Of a DNA stretch of 23,715 nucleotides, positions 1 to 7,205 are shown in pieces; the stretch's first letter is position 1, and every line of letters begins with the position of its first letter. Under the pieces are notes generated by a model. The model was not told the origin of the DNA, did not search any database, and saw only the letters and a list, made by a program, of their open reading frames with translations. A program made the translations under genes and the position numbers. Where the stretch lies: NCBI GenBank assembly GCA_034104345.1, contig JAXEDY010000018.1, forward strand, positions 1-23,715, given 5' to 3'. The stretch is from HGM11416 sp034104345. Lineage in GTDB: Bacteria; Bacillota; Clostridia; Christensenellales; Borkfalkiaceae.

Positions 1-1
1 T

Positions 2-172
2 TTCGACATAAATAAATTAATAAGTCAAAAAAAATGCCTTAAAAGCTCGGTTAAAAATTCGATTTGTTATTGTTTGATGAAATGCGACAATAAACAATAT
101 CTGTTAAGACTGGGGCAATTTAAGGAAAATGAAGAATTTAAGATTATAAAAATTTGGGAACTTATACGTTAA
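2..172 (+). CDS. C-terminal fragment of an unidentified protein
   Basis: A reading frame is open from the left edge of the window to a TAA at 170-172 (56 codons). It has no start inside the window, so it would be the 3' end of a gene beginning upstream. The tail reads roughly as KCDNKQYLLRLGQFKEN followed by EEFKIIKIWELIR, a charged and aromatic mix that looks like real protein rather than chance AT-rich translation. I recognise no domain. No strong terminator follows, and the 30-codon ORF with a good Shine-Dalgarno starts 27 nt after the stop. An open frame of this length can also arise by chance, so confidence is moderate. Confidence 0.45.
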   Translation, partial: FDINKLISQKKCLKSSVKNSICYCLMKCDNKQYLLRLGQFKENEEFKIIKIWELIR

Positions 173-199
173 AAAATAAAAATACAAAGGAGAAAAATA

Positions 200-292
200 A
201 TGAAAAAGTATTTTAAGAAAATATTACGAATAAATTTCAACTGCCGCAAAATTCAAAAAATCAAGCAGGATAAAGCAGTATTTTTTTTGTAA
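200..292 (+). CDS. Possible small basic peptide (30 aa), unknown
   Basis: An ATG at 200 lies 7 nt after a textbook Shine-Dalgarno, AAAGGAG (186-192). It opens a 30-codon frame (MKKYFKKILRINFNC...) ending in TAA at 290-292. The peptide is very rich in Lys/Arg and ends with a short hydrophobic run. No family is recognised. The T8 run at its 3' end, with weak ACTGC/GCAGT pairing around it (240-244 and 275-279), could instead be a poor terminator for the upstream gene. The main support is the ribosome binding site, so it may be a real small gene or a decayed remnant. Confidence 0.3.
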   Translation: MKKYFKKILRINFNCRKIQKIKQDKAVFFL

Positions 293-349
293 AATTTGCC
301 CGCCCCGCTTTTAAATTGAGGCGCCTTGTTTAAATATGCCTTAAAACTC

Positions 350-378
350 TTTACAAAAGACGAAAAATATGATAAAAT
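350..378 (+). promoter_or_regulatory. Sigma-A-type promoter for the CNNM/CBS gene
   Basis: TTTACA (350-355), a 17-nt spacer and TAAAAT (373-378) form a near-consensus housekeeping promoter about 84 nt upstream of the ATG at 462. A G-rich, GC-rich leader follows, with AAAGGAG at 451-457 just before the start codon. Confidence 0.6.
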
Positions 379-461
379 GAAGAAATCATTACGCTTTATA
401 AAAAGCGAATAACCGCTTAAAGCCGCGAAAAATATGCGGCGGCGGATAAAAAAGGAGTATT

Positions 462-1775
462 ATGTCAGGCTTACAACCCGATCCCGAACCCGAACCCGAC
501 AGTATGGCGATAACGATAATTTGTATCGTTATACTTGTTTTATTGTCGGGATTTTTCTCTGCAACCGAAACGGCTTACAGTTCGGTAAACAAAACCAAAC
601 TTAAACTAAAAGCGCAAGAAGGCGGCAAAGCCGCGCAAAACGCGTTTAATTTAAGCGAAAATTTCGATAAACTTTTGTCGGCGATACTCGTCGGCAACAA
701 TATCGTAAACATTAGCCTTTCGGTTTTGTTCAACGGACTTTTCGAAAACGCAATTCCGCAAAACCCCGCCCTTTCGGGCGTTATATCGGTTGCTGTTTCG
801 ACGGTTATCGTTTTAACTTTCGGCGAAATAGCGCCCAAAATGATAGCCAAAGAAAATTCGGAAAGATTTTGCATAGCTTCCGGTTATCCCATTCGCTTCG
901 TTATGATAATTTTAACCCCCATAACCATTTTGTTTGCGGGGCTTAAGGTTATTTTAAAAAAGATTTGCAAATCGAACGGCGAAGAAAAAATTACCGAAGA
1001 AGAACTTTTGTCGATGGTAGAAGAAGCGCAGGAAGACGGCGCGCTCGACGAAAAAGAACGCGAACTTATTTCGAGCGCAATCGAATTCGACGACGCCGAA
1101 GTAGAAGACATTTTAGTTCCGCGCGTAAACGTTATCGCCGTTCCTTTGGATATGCCGATGGACAAAATAAAGGCGTTGTTTTTAGAACACAACTTTTCGC
1201 GTATGCCCGTTTACAAAGACACTATCGATCAGGTTATAGGTATGATACATAACATCGACTTTTTCGCCGCGCTCGAAAAAGGCGAAAAATCGATTAAAAA
1301 CGCCATTACCCCCGTTGCGGTAGCCACCGAGCATATGAAAATTTCTACCCTGCTTAAATCGATGCAGATGCAGAAAGTTCACATGGCAGTCGTAGTAGAT
1401 GAATACGGCGGCACTATGGGCATCGTTACACTTGAAGACATTTTAGAAGAATTGGTAGGCGAAATTTGGGACGAACACGACGAAATCGTGAATTATTTTT
1501 CGAAAATCGACGATAACACTTATATGGTCGACGGCAGAGCCGAACTCGATAAGTTCTTTGAAATGTTCGGGCTCGACGCAGACGAAGCCGAAAAATTCGA
1601 TTCGCAGACGGTAAGCGGCTGGGTTATAGAGCAAACCGGCGATATTCCCAAAAAATTTCAGTCGTTCGATTATAAAAACCTGACTATTATCGTAAATCGC
1701 TTAACGCAACGCCGCGTTCTCGACGTTAAGGTTATAATAAACCCCGAACCCGAAGAAGACGGCGAAAAAAATTAA
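462..1775 (+). CDS. CNNM-domain/CBS-pair membrane protein (HlyC/CorC family)
   Basis: This 437-residue protein has the standard order of the hemolysin C/CorC family. An N-terminal CNNM (DUF21) membrane region (about residues 15-165) contains the typical start LLSGFFSATETAYSS. A Bateman pair of CBS domains (about 205-335) contains VPRVNVIAVPLD and the signature VVVDEYGGTMGIVTLEDILEE (shown here only in part as a motif). A CorC_HlyC ligand-binding domain (about 345-430) closes the protein. Family members are linked to Mg2+ or other divalent cation export, and the old name hemolysin is misleading. Start 462 is supported by AAAGGAG 4 nt upstream. An internal ATG at 504 would remove an odd Pro/Glu-rich N-terminus and is an alternative. 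Probably co-transcribed with the patatin gene 81 nt downstream. Confidence 0.9.
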   Translation: MSGLQPDPEPEPDSMAITIICIVILVLLSGFFSATETAYSSVNKTKLKLKAQEGGKAAQNAFNLSENFDKLLSAILVGNNIVNISLSVLFNGLFENAIPQNPALSGVISVAVSTVIVLTFGEIAPKMIAKENSERFCIASGYPIRFVMIILTPITILFAGLKVILKKICKSNGEEKITEEELLSMVEEAQEDGALDEKERELISSAIEFDDAEVEDILVPRVNVIAVPLDMPMDKIKALFLEHNFSRMPVYKDTIDQVIGMIHNIDFFAALEKGEKSIKNAITPVAVATEHMKISTLLKSMQMQKVHMAVVVDEYGGTMGIVTLEDILEELVGEIWDEHDEIVNYFSKIDDNTYMVDGRAELDKFFEMFGLDADEAEKFDSQTVSGWVIEQTGDIPKKFQSFDYKNLTIIVNRLTQRRVLDVKVIINPEPEEDGEKN

Positions 1776-1856
1776 CGAAAATAACGCGTTTTAGTTTTAT
1801 AAAAAATTCCGCGCCTAAATTAAGCGCATATAAAGCGCATTTTATCGGAGTTTAAC

Positions 1857-2636
1857 ATGAAAAAATTAGGTCTTGCACTCGGCAGCGGCGGTTCGCGCGG
1901 GATTGCGCACGTCGGTTTTCTGCAAGCGCTCGAAGATAACGGAATTAAGCCTTCGTTTATATCCGGTTGCTCAATGGGCGCGGTGGTCGGCGCGTGCTAC
2001 GCTGGAGGAATGACTCCGCACACAATGCTTAAAACCGCCACTTTAATTAGGAAAAAAGATCTTTTAGACGTTTCGGCTTTCCCTATTTCGAGCGGGGCGA
2101 TTTTGCGCAGCGAAAAAGTAAACAGACTTTTCGATAAACTTTATTGCGGCGCGAATATCGAAGATTTAAACATACCCTTTTCGTGCATAGGCGCCGACAT
2201 AGTAAGCGGTAAAAAAGTGGTGTTCGACCAAGGCTCGGTGAGCATGGCGGTGCGCGCAAGTTCGGCTATTCCTCTCGTTTTCCGCCCCGTTGAATACGAA
2301 AACATGATCGTTGCCGACGGCGGAATTTTATGCAGACTTCCGATAGACGAAGTTAAAGCGCTCGGCGCCGACGTAGTAGTCGCGGTCGACGTTTTAGGTC
2401 CTTTACGCGAAATGGGCGACATAAAAAACATTTTCGCTTATTCGTTAAGGCTTATCGACGTTTACGATAACCGCATAACTTCGCTGCTTACGAAAAATAG
2501 CGTTGCAGACCTTATCGTTGCCCCCGACCTTGGCGATATAAGCCAGTATAAAGTCGACAACGTTCAGTTCAGTTACGAACGCGGCTATAAATGCGCGCAG
2601 GACAACTTGGCAAAAATAAAAACACTTTTAAAATAA
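1857..2636 (+). CDS. Patatin-like phospholipase (RssA/YlbK-type)
   Basis: This is a 259-residue cytoplasmic protein of the bacterial patatin family, which hydrolyses acyl esters of lipids with a Ser-Asp dyad. The oxyanion loop is at residues 9-18 (GSGGSRGIAH). The nucleophile elbow GCSMG (37-41) puts the catalytic serine at Ser39, and the DGG motif (154-156) supplies Asp154. The length matches the short single-domain RssA/YlbK group, with no signal peptide or membrane segment. The start is supported by CGGAG at 1846-1850, 6 nt before the ATG. It lies downstream of the CNNM/CBS gene in the same direction with no clear terminator between, so an operon is likely. The physiological substrate cannot be told from sequence. 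Confidence 0.9.
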   Translation: MKKLGLALGSGGSRGIAHVGFLQALEDNGIKPSFISGCSMGAVVGACYAGGMTPHTMLKTATLIRKKDLLDVSAFPISSGAILRSEKVNRLFDKLYCGANIEDLNIPFSCIGADIVSGKKVVFDQGSVSMAVRASSAIPLVFRPVEYENMIVADGGILCRLPIDEVKALGADVVVAVDVLGPLREMGDIKNIFAYSLRLIDVYDNRITSLLTKNSVADLIVAPDLGDISQYKVDNVQFSYERGYKCAQDNLAKIKTLLK

Positions 2637-2677
2637 TTTTTTTTAAATGCGCGGAAAAATTTAAAAATAATTTAAAA

Positions 2678-2714
2678 AACCCGCCTATAGGTCGATTAAC
2701 GCATATTTTGCGTT
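2678..2714 (+). repeat. Degenerate copy of a dispersed terminator cassette
   Basis: The stretch CCCGCCTATAGGTCGATTA (2680-2698) matches, with one substitution, the left half of the terminators at 3998-4045 and 8874-8919. The right half is replaced by a different small hairpin (AACGCA 2698-2703 with TGCGTT 2709-2714). It follows the patatin gene and precedes a stronger terminator, so it may be a decayed copy. Confidence 0.5.
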
Positions 2715-2730
2715 TATTTAATAAAAAAAG

Positions 2731-2756
2731 CCGCCGCAAAAAAGCGGCGGTTTTTT
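2731..2756. terminator. Bidirectional intrinsic terminator
   Basis: A perfect 7-bp GC stem, CCGCCGC (2731-2737) with GCGGCGG (2744-2750), has an A6 loop. It is preceded by an A-run (2723-2729) and followed by T6 (2751-2756). It can end the patatin transcript on the + strand and the two small genes on the - strand. Confidence 0.85.
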
Positions 2757-2807
2757 GATAGTTTTATTTAATTGTAAGGTCCGATAAATCGGCTTAATTT
2801 CCCGATC

Positions 2808-2945
2808 TTAAAGGTCGTCTGCGTCCTGAACGGGTTCTTCGTAATCGCCCATAAGGTAATTGCCCGTCCAACTGCCTAAAACGTCGAAATCGGAAGCGAT
2901 TTTCTTTTTTATGCGTTTTACGGCTTTAGCGTTCGTATCTTCCAT
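2808..2945 (-). CDS. Conserved-looking small acidic-tailed protein (45 aa), unknown
   Basis: A 45-codon gene starts at an ATG (2945-2943) that shares one base with the stop of the preceding small gene (TAATG), a classic translational coupling arrangement. The N-terminal half is Lys/Arg-rich (about residues 7-16). The C-terminal half reads FDVLGSWTGNYLMGDY and then EEPVQDADDL. A GS-W/Y-TG core with a PVQDADDL-like tail resembles small hypothetical proteins I recall from clostridial genomes, but I cannot name a family. The stop is followed by the bidirectional terminator at 2731-2756. It was judged real from its coupling, protein-like composition and terminator. Confidence 0.65.
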   Translation of the reverse strand: MEDTNAKAVKRIKKKIASDFDVLGSWTGNYLMGDYEEPVQDADDL

Positions 2946-3067
2946 TACTTACAATCCGTAACCTTACCGGGCTTAGAAGTTTTACCGGAAGTTCTTCCGC
3001 AACCTTTGGTCGTGTTTTTGCCGATAGTGCCTTTGGTAGTGTTTTTACCGCAGTTTTTAGTTCTCAT
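2945..3067 (-). CDS. Small Gly/Lys/Thr-rich Cys-containing peptide (40 aa), unknown
   Basis: A 40-codon gene is preceded by a strong purine-rich site, AAAGGGGGGG (3077-3086), 9 nt before the ATG at 3067. The peptide is unusually simple. It contains the repeated block GKNTTKG (around residues 7-13 and 16-22), is dominated by Gly, Lys and Thr, has three Cys (6, 23, 39) and almost no hydrophobic residues. It has no signal peptide. The stop overlaps the start of the 45-aa gene (TAATG), so the two are one transcription unit. I do not recognise the family. A small nucleic-acid-binding or peptide-precursor role is conceivable but unsupported, and no modification enzyme lies nearby. Confidence 0.6.
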   Translation of the reverse strand: MRTKNCGKNTTKGTIGKNTTKGCGRTSGKTSKPGKVTDCK

Positions 3068-3327
3068 TTTTAAATTCCCCCCCTTTGGTTCAGTTTGAAA
3101 GGTCAGCCGATTTTTGCGGCAAAAGCACGCTTAAAGCGGATAACCTGTCAAACTTTAAACCCTTAAGACGGTAAAAAACGTTTTCGCGTTTTTGTTCCGC
3201 CTGTAGTATTATGTTTCGTAATTTTTTAGTTATGCAAAATTTTACGAAAAATTTTAATTTTCTGTTTTTTTCGGCAATTTTCGGCATTTTTTACACTTTT
3301 TCTGCAATTTTAGCGGAGGTATAACTT
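3068..3327. other. Divergent intergenic region between the small-gene pair and the PPTase gene
   Basis: These 260 nt are AT-rich and should hold the divergent start signals of both units. On the - strand a TTGACA (about 3147-3152) is present without a convincing -10 at 17 nt. A small stem AAAAACG/CGTTTTT with a TTTTCG loop lies near 3175-3195. The - strand frame of 65 codons here has no Shine-Dalgarno and a composition typical of AT-rich spacer, so it is not called. Confidence 0.4.
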
Positions 3328-3990
3328 ATGCAAATTTATCTTACCGATATTTTCGGCAAAAAATCAAGCGAAATAGATTTAAAAACTTTATCTTTTCGCG
3401 CAAAAAACGCGTTTTCGCGCTATATCGGGCAAAACGAAAAACGCGCCCTGCAATGCGCAACCGCCGACTTGCTTTTAAAAAAGGCGATAAGTTTGCAAAC
3501 GCCGCCCCTACCGCCCGAAAGTTTTTCTGAAAGCGGCGCGCTCAGCGTTCTCGAAAGCGAATACGGCAAACCTTATGTTGAAAACGCGCCCGAATTTTCT
3601 ATAAGCCACGGCGAAAACGTGGTTGCGGTTGCGGTTGCCGACGAACCGGAAGGCAAAACGGGTTTAGACGTGCAACTTTTGAAAGAAGATATATCGCCCT
3701 CCCTTTTAAAAGGTGTTTTGTCGCCCGCCGAACTATATTTTTACAACGGCACTAAAAGCGCGCCGGACAAAGTAAAATATTTTTATAAAACCTTTACCGA
3801 AAAAGAAAGTTACGTTAAATTCACGGGCGAAGGCTTAAAAAATTTCCCGCGCGAAATTACCGATTTTAAAAACGCAAAGTTTTTAACCAAATACGTTTTT
3901 CGCCAAAACGAACTTTATTGTTTAACCGTTTGCGCCGAAAATATTTTATCGCTTAGAATAAACGTAATCCCCTTTAACGAACTCGTTTAA
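3328..3990 (+). CDS. 4'-phosphopantetheinyl transferase, Sfp/AcpT-type
   Basis: This 220-residue protein should move the 4'-phosphopantetheine arm from coenzyme A onto a serine of a carrier protein. Family motifs appear in order: GKPY (80-83), ISHGE (92-96) matching the conserved SxSH region, GLDVQ (112-116) with the Mg2+-binding Asp114, and FTEKESYVKFTGEGL (156-170), equivalent to the W-x-x-KE-A-x-x-K signature with Glu160 and Lys164. The size fits the two-subdomain Sfp class rather than the trimeric AcpS class. The start has GGAGG (3315-3319) 8 nt upstream. No carrier protein or synthase gene is in the window, so the target is unknown. The last six codons are part of a repeat also found after the esterase gene. 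Confidence 0.9.
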   Translation: MQIYLTDIFGKKSSEIDLKTLSFRAKNAFSRYIGQNEKRALQCATADLLLKKAISLQTPPLPPESFSESGALSVLESEYGKPYVENAPEFSISHGENVVAVAVADEPEGKTGLDVQLLKEDISPSLLKGVLSPAELYFYNGTKSAPDKVKYFYKTFTEKESYVKFTGEGLKNFPREITDFKNAKFLTKYVFRQNELYCLTVCAENILSLRINVIPFNELV

Positions 3991-3997
3991 TATTTAC

Positions 3998-4045
3998 AAA
4001 AAGCCCGCCTATATGTCGATTATCGGCTATTTAGGCGGGCTTTTT
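3998..4045 (+). terminator. Intrinsic terminator, copy 1 of a repeated cassette
   Basis: A perfect 14-bp stem pairs AAAAAGCCCGCCTA (3998-4011) with TAGGCGGGCTTTTT (4032-4045). Its 20-nt loop contains a second small stem, GTCGAT/ATCGGC with one G-U pair. It ends the phosphopantetheinyl transferase transcript. A close relative lies at 8874-8919 and a degenerate half at 2680-2698. Confidence 0.85.
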
Positions 4046-4053
4046 CGGTGTTT

Positions 4054-4089
4054 AAAAAAGAGTTGCCGTTTTAAAGCAACTCCTTTTTT
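4054..4089 (-). terminator. Intrinsic terminator of the surface-protein gene
   Basis: On the - strand, GGAGTTGC pairs with GCAACTC and is followed by T6 (genomic 4059-4054). The loop is about 9 nt, and one C (4083) is bulged. It lies 19 nt after the stop of the surface-protein gene. Confidence 0.75.
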
Positions 4090-4107
4090 AAATTGATTAA
4101 AATTGTT

Positions 4108-6696
4108 TTATTGTTGTTTTTTGCGTCTTAACAAAACGTATGCCGCCGCGGCAAGAACCGCAAAACCCGCATAGCCGCCGTTTACGCTCGATTTGCAGCC
4201 GCTTTTTTGGGGCTCTTCGGGGAGGACGGGATCGATAGGTTCGACGTAATCCGGATCTTCTTCACCGCAAACCGTGCATACGCCGTTTTCGTAATCGTGT
4301 TCGCCCGTTGCGGGAATGATAGCCATACCGCTGGTCGCTTCGCAAACTTCGCAAATTTCTTGTTTCATTCCGCTCTTGTTGCAGGTGGGCGCTTTTATGA
4401 TTACTTCTTTATATCTGTGATTTTGGGGGTTTCCGATAAGAACTTTTACGTTGAATTCGGCTTTACAATGTACGCAAACGTCTTTATCTACTCCGTTTTG
4501 GCAACTTGCGTCGACGTGAACGTGTTCGAGTTGATGTTCGAGTTTAGGCGTTTTTTCAAGATAAATGGTCTTCTCGCAGCCGCTGCAAAGATAAGTTTTG
4601 CCGCCTGCTTTCGTGCAAGTTGCTTCAACGGTGGTTATATCGCCTTCAGCGGGCACGTCGTGCGTGTGCGAAACGAGCGAAATCTTTCTAAACGCAACGT
4701 ATTTTTCAGACGTAAATTTAAGTTTTATCGAAGCAACCCCGTCGGGAAGTTCGATAAATCCGTTTTCGTCGGCAACTATCTCGGTTTCGCCCGCAATTGC
4801 CGAAATAATCAAATCGTCGGCGCTTCCGTTATAATAGGTAAGCGCAACGGCAAGAGTCTTTTGGCTTACCGCGATTTCTTTGCTTATTGCCGAAGCGGGG
4901 TTTTCAGCCGTTCCGTCAAGGCATATTTTCCAATCGGGTACAGTGTCGGCGAGAGCGCCCTCTTCATATCTCGTATCAAAAACAAGACCGTAAATAGCGG
5001 CGTTGCCTTCAAAAGTCCAGTCTTCGGCAACATATTCGGTATTACCTTCGAAAGTTCCGTAATCAAAAACGTTATCTCCGAGTTCGGGTTCGGGTGTAAC
5101 TAATTCGACGTTGGGATTAAGTTGATTGTTTTCGGCATCGAATATCTTTATGTTTTTGTAATAGGTCGTCCAAAGATAATACGAAGGACCATAGAATTCG
5201 AAGAAGTCGCCTTCCTGCGCCGTAAACTTATACGTTCTGTTGTTCCATCTATCGGGTATATCTTGACCGGTAATGTTTATAATTTCGGAACCGCTTCGAT
5301 AAACGAGAATGCTGTTTACCCAATCTGCCCCTTCAAAACGATAGTCGAAACTAAGAGTGTATTCATTTCCAGGGGTCAATCCCTTAGGTTCGTATTTAAC
5401 GAAACCCCTGTGACCGAAAGTTTCGTTATAAACGCCGTTACTCACGGCGAAAACGCCGGTCCCATCGGCCTGTTTCGAAACGTTTACGTTTTCACCAAGA
5501 AAATACCCCTCGGTGTACGCACCCGAGAACGAGCCGTTCGCTATATACTGCATGGGGTCGTTTTCGTCAAGGCAAACTAACGAAAGTTCGTCGATAAGAT
5601 ACTGAGCGTTGGAGGTTATCGCAATGCCTTGCGATGCATAACCTTCGGTACCTTTGAAATCGCGGCTGAAAGTCAACCACTCGGTTGGCGATCCGTTTAT
5701 AACGTTGTCGTAGTACAGTCTATTTCCTTCAAGATCGTAATAATTATGACGAATACTCAAAGTGTTTAGGCTGCCTAATTTAACGTGTTTATATTTAAAC
5801 GAAAGCCTGTAAGTTTTATCGGGCGATAAAGCCGAAAAGTTTGTTTTGAACAATTCGCCGTCGTTAAGGAGCAACGAAGCGCCGTCGCCGTCGGACGAAT
5901 CGGTGGATATGTTGGCAGTCGTAAGACCATACATTCCTTTAAGCGCGACTTTTTCCGGATCGTCGCAATTGCTTAATTCGTCGGTTGCGCCTTCCGAAAG
6001 TTTGCCTATTCCGAACATTTTATACGACACGGTGTTTATCGAAACGCTGCTGGTCTGAACGACTATATCGTCGAGATAAAAATCGCCTTTGCCCTTAAAT
6101 TCGATTTTAAGAATGATTTTCGAACCGTTTTCCGAAGTAGTGAACGGAAATTCGACCTTTTTCCAATCATTTACGGTTCCGCTTACGGTGCTGAGAATGG
6201 TAAATTCGTTATTTTTCGAAGTTTGCACTCCGTTTTCGTCGAGTTCTTTAACCATAAACGACACCGTATTCTGCACCGTTTCGTCGCAGTTGCTTTTAAC
6301 GTAAGCCGAAATTGCGTAGTTCTGCGAGGGAACGACGTCGATTGCGTAGGGGTAAGCGATAATCGAGCCTTCACGAGCTTGTTTGTCTATCCACAATGCG
6401 TTGCCCGTTCTGCCGTTTTCGGTTGCCCTGAAATGAACGTTCTTATCTTCGTAATATGCGTCGCCGCGAGAATTACCCGAGTCGTCGAGCGTGCCCGAAA
6501 TATAATATTGCCAATGATTGAGAGCCTCGTTCGTTGCCGAAACGTCGACGGTTATCGGATCGCCGAAGCCCGCGGGTGCATCCACCTTAGTTTCAGCGGC
6601 AAACGCCCCCGAAACGCCGCCGAAAGAACCGACCGCAACGGCCCCCGCAACAACAAAACTTGCCGCAAGAACCCCAAATTTGTGTGTGTGTTTCAT
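4108..6696 (-). CDS. Large secreted, surface-anchored protein with CBM-like domains and CxxC repeats
   Basis: This 862-residue protein has a signal peptide (1-33, hydrophobic core then AFA/AE). Several beta-rich segments of about 150 residues follow, with phrases typical of carbohydrate-binding modules of the CBM4/9-like jelly-roll type, such as FYLDDIVV, PDKTYRLSFKYKH and GNEYTLSFDYRFEG. They are followed by three or four His/Cys units (about 690-815: ATCTKAGG...CSGC, CVHC, CEVC, CTVCGE) of a kind common in clostridial surface proteins. The C-terminus is EEPQKSGCKSSVNGG, a hydrophobic segment and RRKKQQ, which looks like a sorting signal without LPXTG. No catalytic domain is recognised, so glycan binding is inference. 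The start follows AAAGGAGG (6702-6709). It is transcribed divergently from the esterase gene. Confidence 0.8.
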   Translation of the reverse strand: MKHTHKFGVLAASFVVAGAVAVGSFGGVSGAFAAETKVDAPAGFGDPITVDVSATNEALNHWQYYISGTLDDSGNSRGDAYYEDKNVHFRATENGRTGNALWIDKQAREGSIIAYPYAIDVVPSQNYAISAYVKSNCDETVQNTVSFMVKELDENGVQTSKNNEFTILSTVSGTVNDWKKVEFPFTTSENGSKIILKIEFKGKGDFYLDDIVVQTSSVSINTVSYKMFGIGKLSEGATDELSNCDDPEKVALKGMYGLTTANISTDSSDGDGASLLLNDGELFKTNFSALSPDKTYRLSFKYKHVKLGSLNTLSIRHNYYDLEGNRLYYDNVINGSPTEWLTFSRDFKGTEGYASQGIAITSNAQYLIDELSLVCLDENDPMQYIANGSFSGAYTEGYFLGENVNVSKQADGTGVFAVSNGVYNETFGHRGFVKYEPKGLTPGNEYTLSFDYRFEGADWVNSILVYRSGSEIINITGQDIPDRWNNRTYKFTAQEGDFFEFYGPSYYLWTTYYKNIKIFDAENNQLNPNVELVTPEPELGDNVFDYGTFEGNTEYVAEDWTFEGNAAIYGLVFDTRYEEGALADTVPDWKICLDGTAENPASAISKEIAVSQKTLAVALTYYNGSADDLIISAIAGETEIVADENGFIELPDGVASIKLKFTSEKYVAFRKISLVSHTHDVPAEGDITTVEATCTKAGGKTYLCSGCEKTIYLEKTPKLEHQLEHVHVDASCQNGVDKDVCVHCKAEFNVKVLIGNPQNHRYKEVIIKAPTCNKSGMKQEICEVCEATSGMAIIPATGEHDYENGVCTVCGEEDPDYVEPIDPVLPEEPQKSGCKSSVNGGYAGFAVLAAAAYVLLRRKKQQ

Positions 6697-6706
6697 TTAT
6701 TCCTCC

Positions 6707-6735
6707 TTTCGAAGCCGGGGATACCCCCGTTTCGA
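6707..6735 (-). promoter_or_regulatory. 5'-UTR hairpin next to the Shine-Dalgarno
   Basis: In the leader of the surface-protein mRNA, CGGGG pairs with CCCCG around a GTAT loop. An outer TCGAA/TTCGA stem can extend it, and its 3' arm ends directly at the AAAGGAGG site. The stem could tune ribosome access, but it may also be incidental. Confidence 0.35.
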
Positions 6736-6749
6736 TTTAAAACACAATT

Positions 6750-6786
6750 ATTATACACTGAGCATAAAAAGATGTCTTGCCTTATT
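6750..6786 (-). promoter_or_regulatory. Promoter of the surface-protein gene with 13-nt element
   Basis: On the - strand, AATAAGGCAAGAC (6786-6774) is followed by 18 nt and a perfect TATAAT (6755-6750). At 17-nt spacing the -35 hexamer would be AAGACA, matching consensus at four of six bases. The same element and spacing occur in the divergent esterase promoter. Confidence 0.65.
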
Positions 6787-7119
6787 ATAAACAAAAAATG
6801 CTTTTTTTTATAATATTTTCATTTTTTAAAAAACGTTTTTCAAGGCAATTTGTCTTTTTTTGCCCGTAAATTTATACGTTAAAATTTAAAATAATCCAAA
6901 ATTTTTACGTTTTTTGCGAATATATTATACGAATATATTATATAATTATATATAATTGCGAATATAATTATATAATTATATGCAATTATGTTAAAAACGC
7001 AGCAACAAACAAAAAACCGTTTTATCCGTATAACGTAAAACTCTAAGCAAGCCGAATTCAATGTAAATATTTGCTGTTTAAAAATACCCGATTTTTATAA
7101 AAAAGCACTTTTTTTAATA
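6787..7119. other. AT-rich divergent intergenic region with A/T palindromic repeats
   Basis: No gene is seen. The segment 6916-6987 is almost pure A/T and built of repeated AATATATTATA / ATAATTATATA words punctuated by GCGAATATA at 6916 and 6958. It can form self-complementary structures. ORFs here are low-complexity. It may be curved or easily melted DNA between two divergent promoters. Confidence 0.5.
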
Positions 7120-7156
7120 AATAAGGCAAGACTGCCCGGCTTTTTGGTTGTATAAT
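7120..7156 (+). promoter_or_regulatory. Promoter of the esterase gene with the same 13-nt element
   Basis: AATAAGGCAAGAC (7120-7132) is followed by 18 nt and TATAAT (7151-7156), 49 nt before the ATG. Element, spacing and -10 match those of the divergent gene exactly, and the intervening 18 nt differ. At 17-nt spacing the -35 hexamer is AAGACT. Confidence 0.65.
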
Positions 7157-7205
7157 ATCATCATAAACATAGGGCGGAAACTGTCCGCAAGTACAAGGAG
7201 AAAAA

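Noticed and set aside
3090..3287. 65-codon - strand frame before the small-gene pair
   Set aside because: It has no Shine-Dalgarno and an AT-rich spacer composition, and it would cover the start region of the divergent PPTase gene.
4207..5103. Long + strand open frame (298 codons) inside the surface-protein gene
   Set aside because: It is antisense to a well-supported secreted protein, lacks a ribosome site and has no protein-like pattern. It arises from codon bias of the - strand gene, as do the + strand frames at 5122-5580 and 6223-6813.
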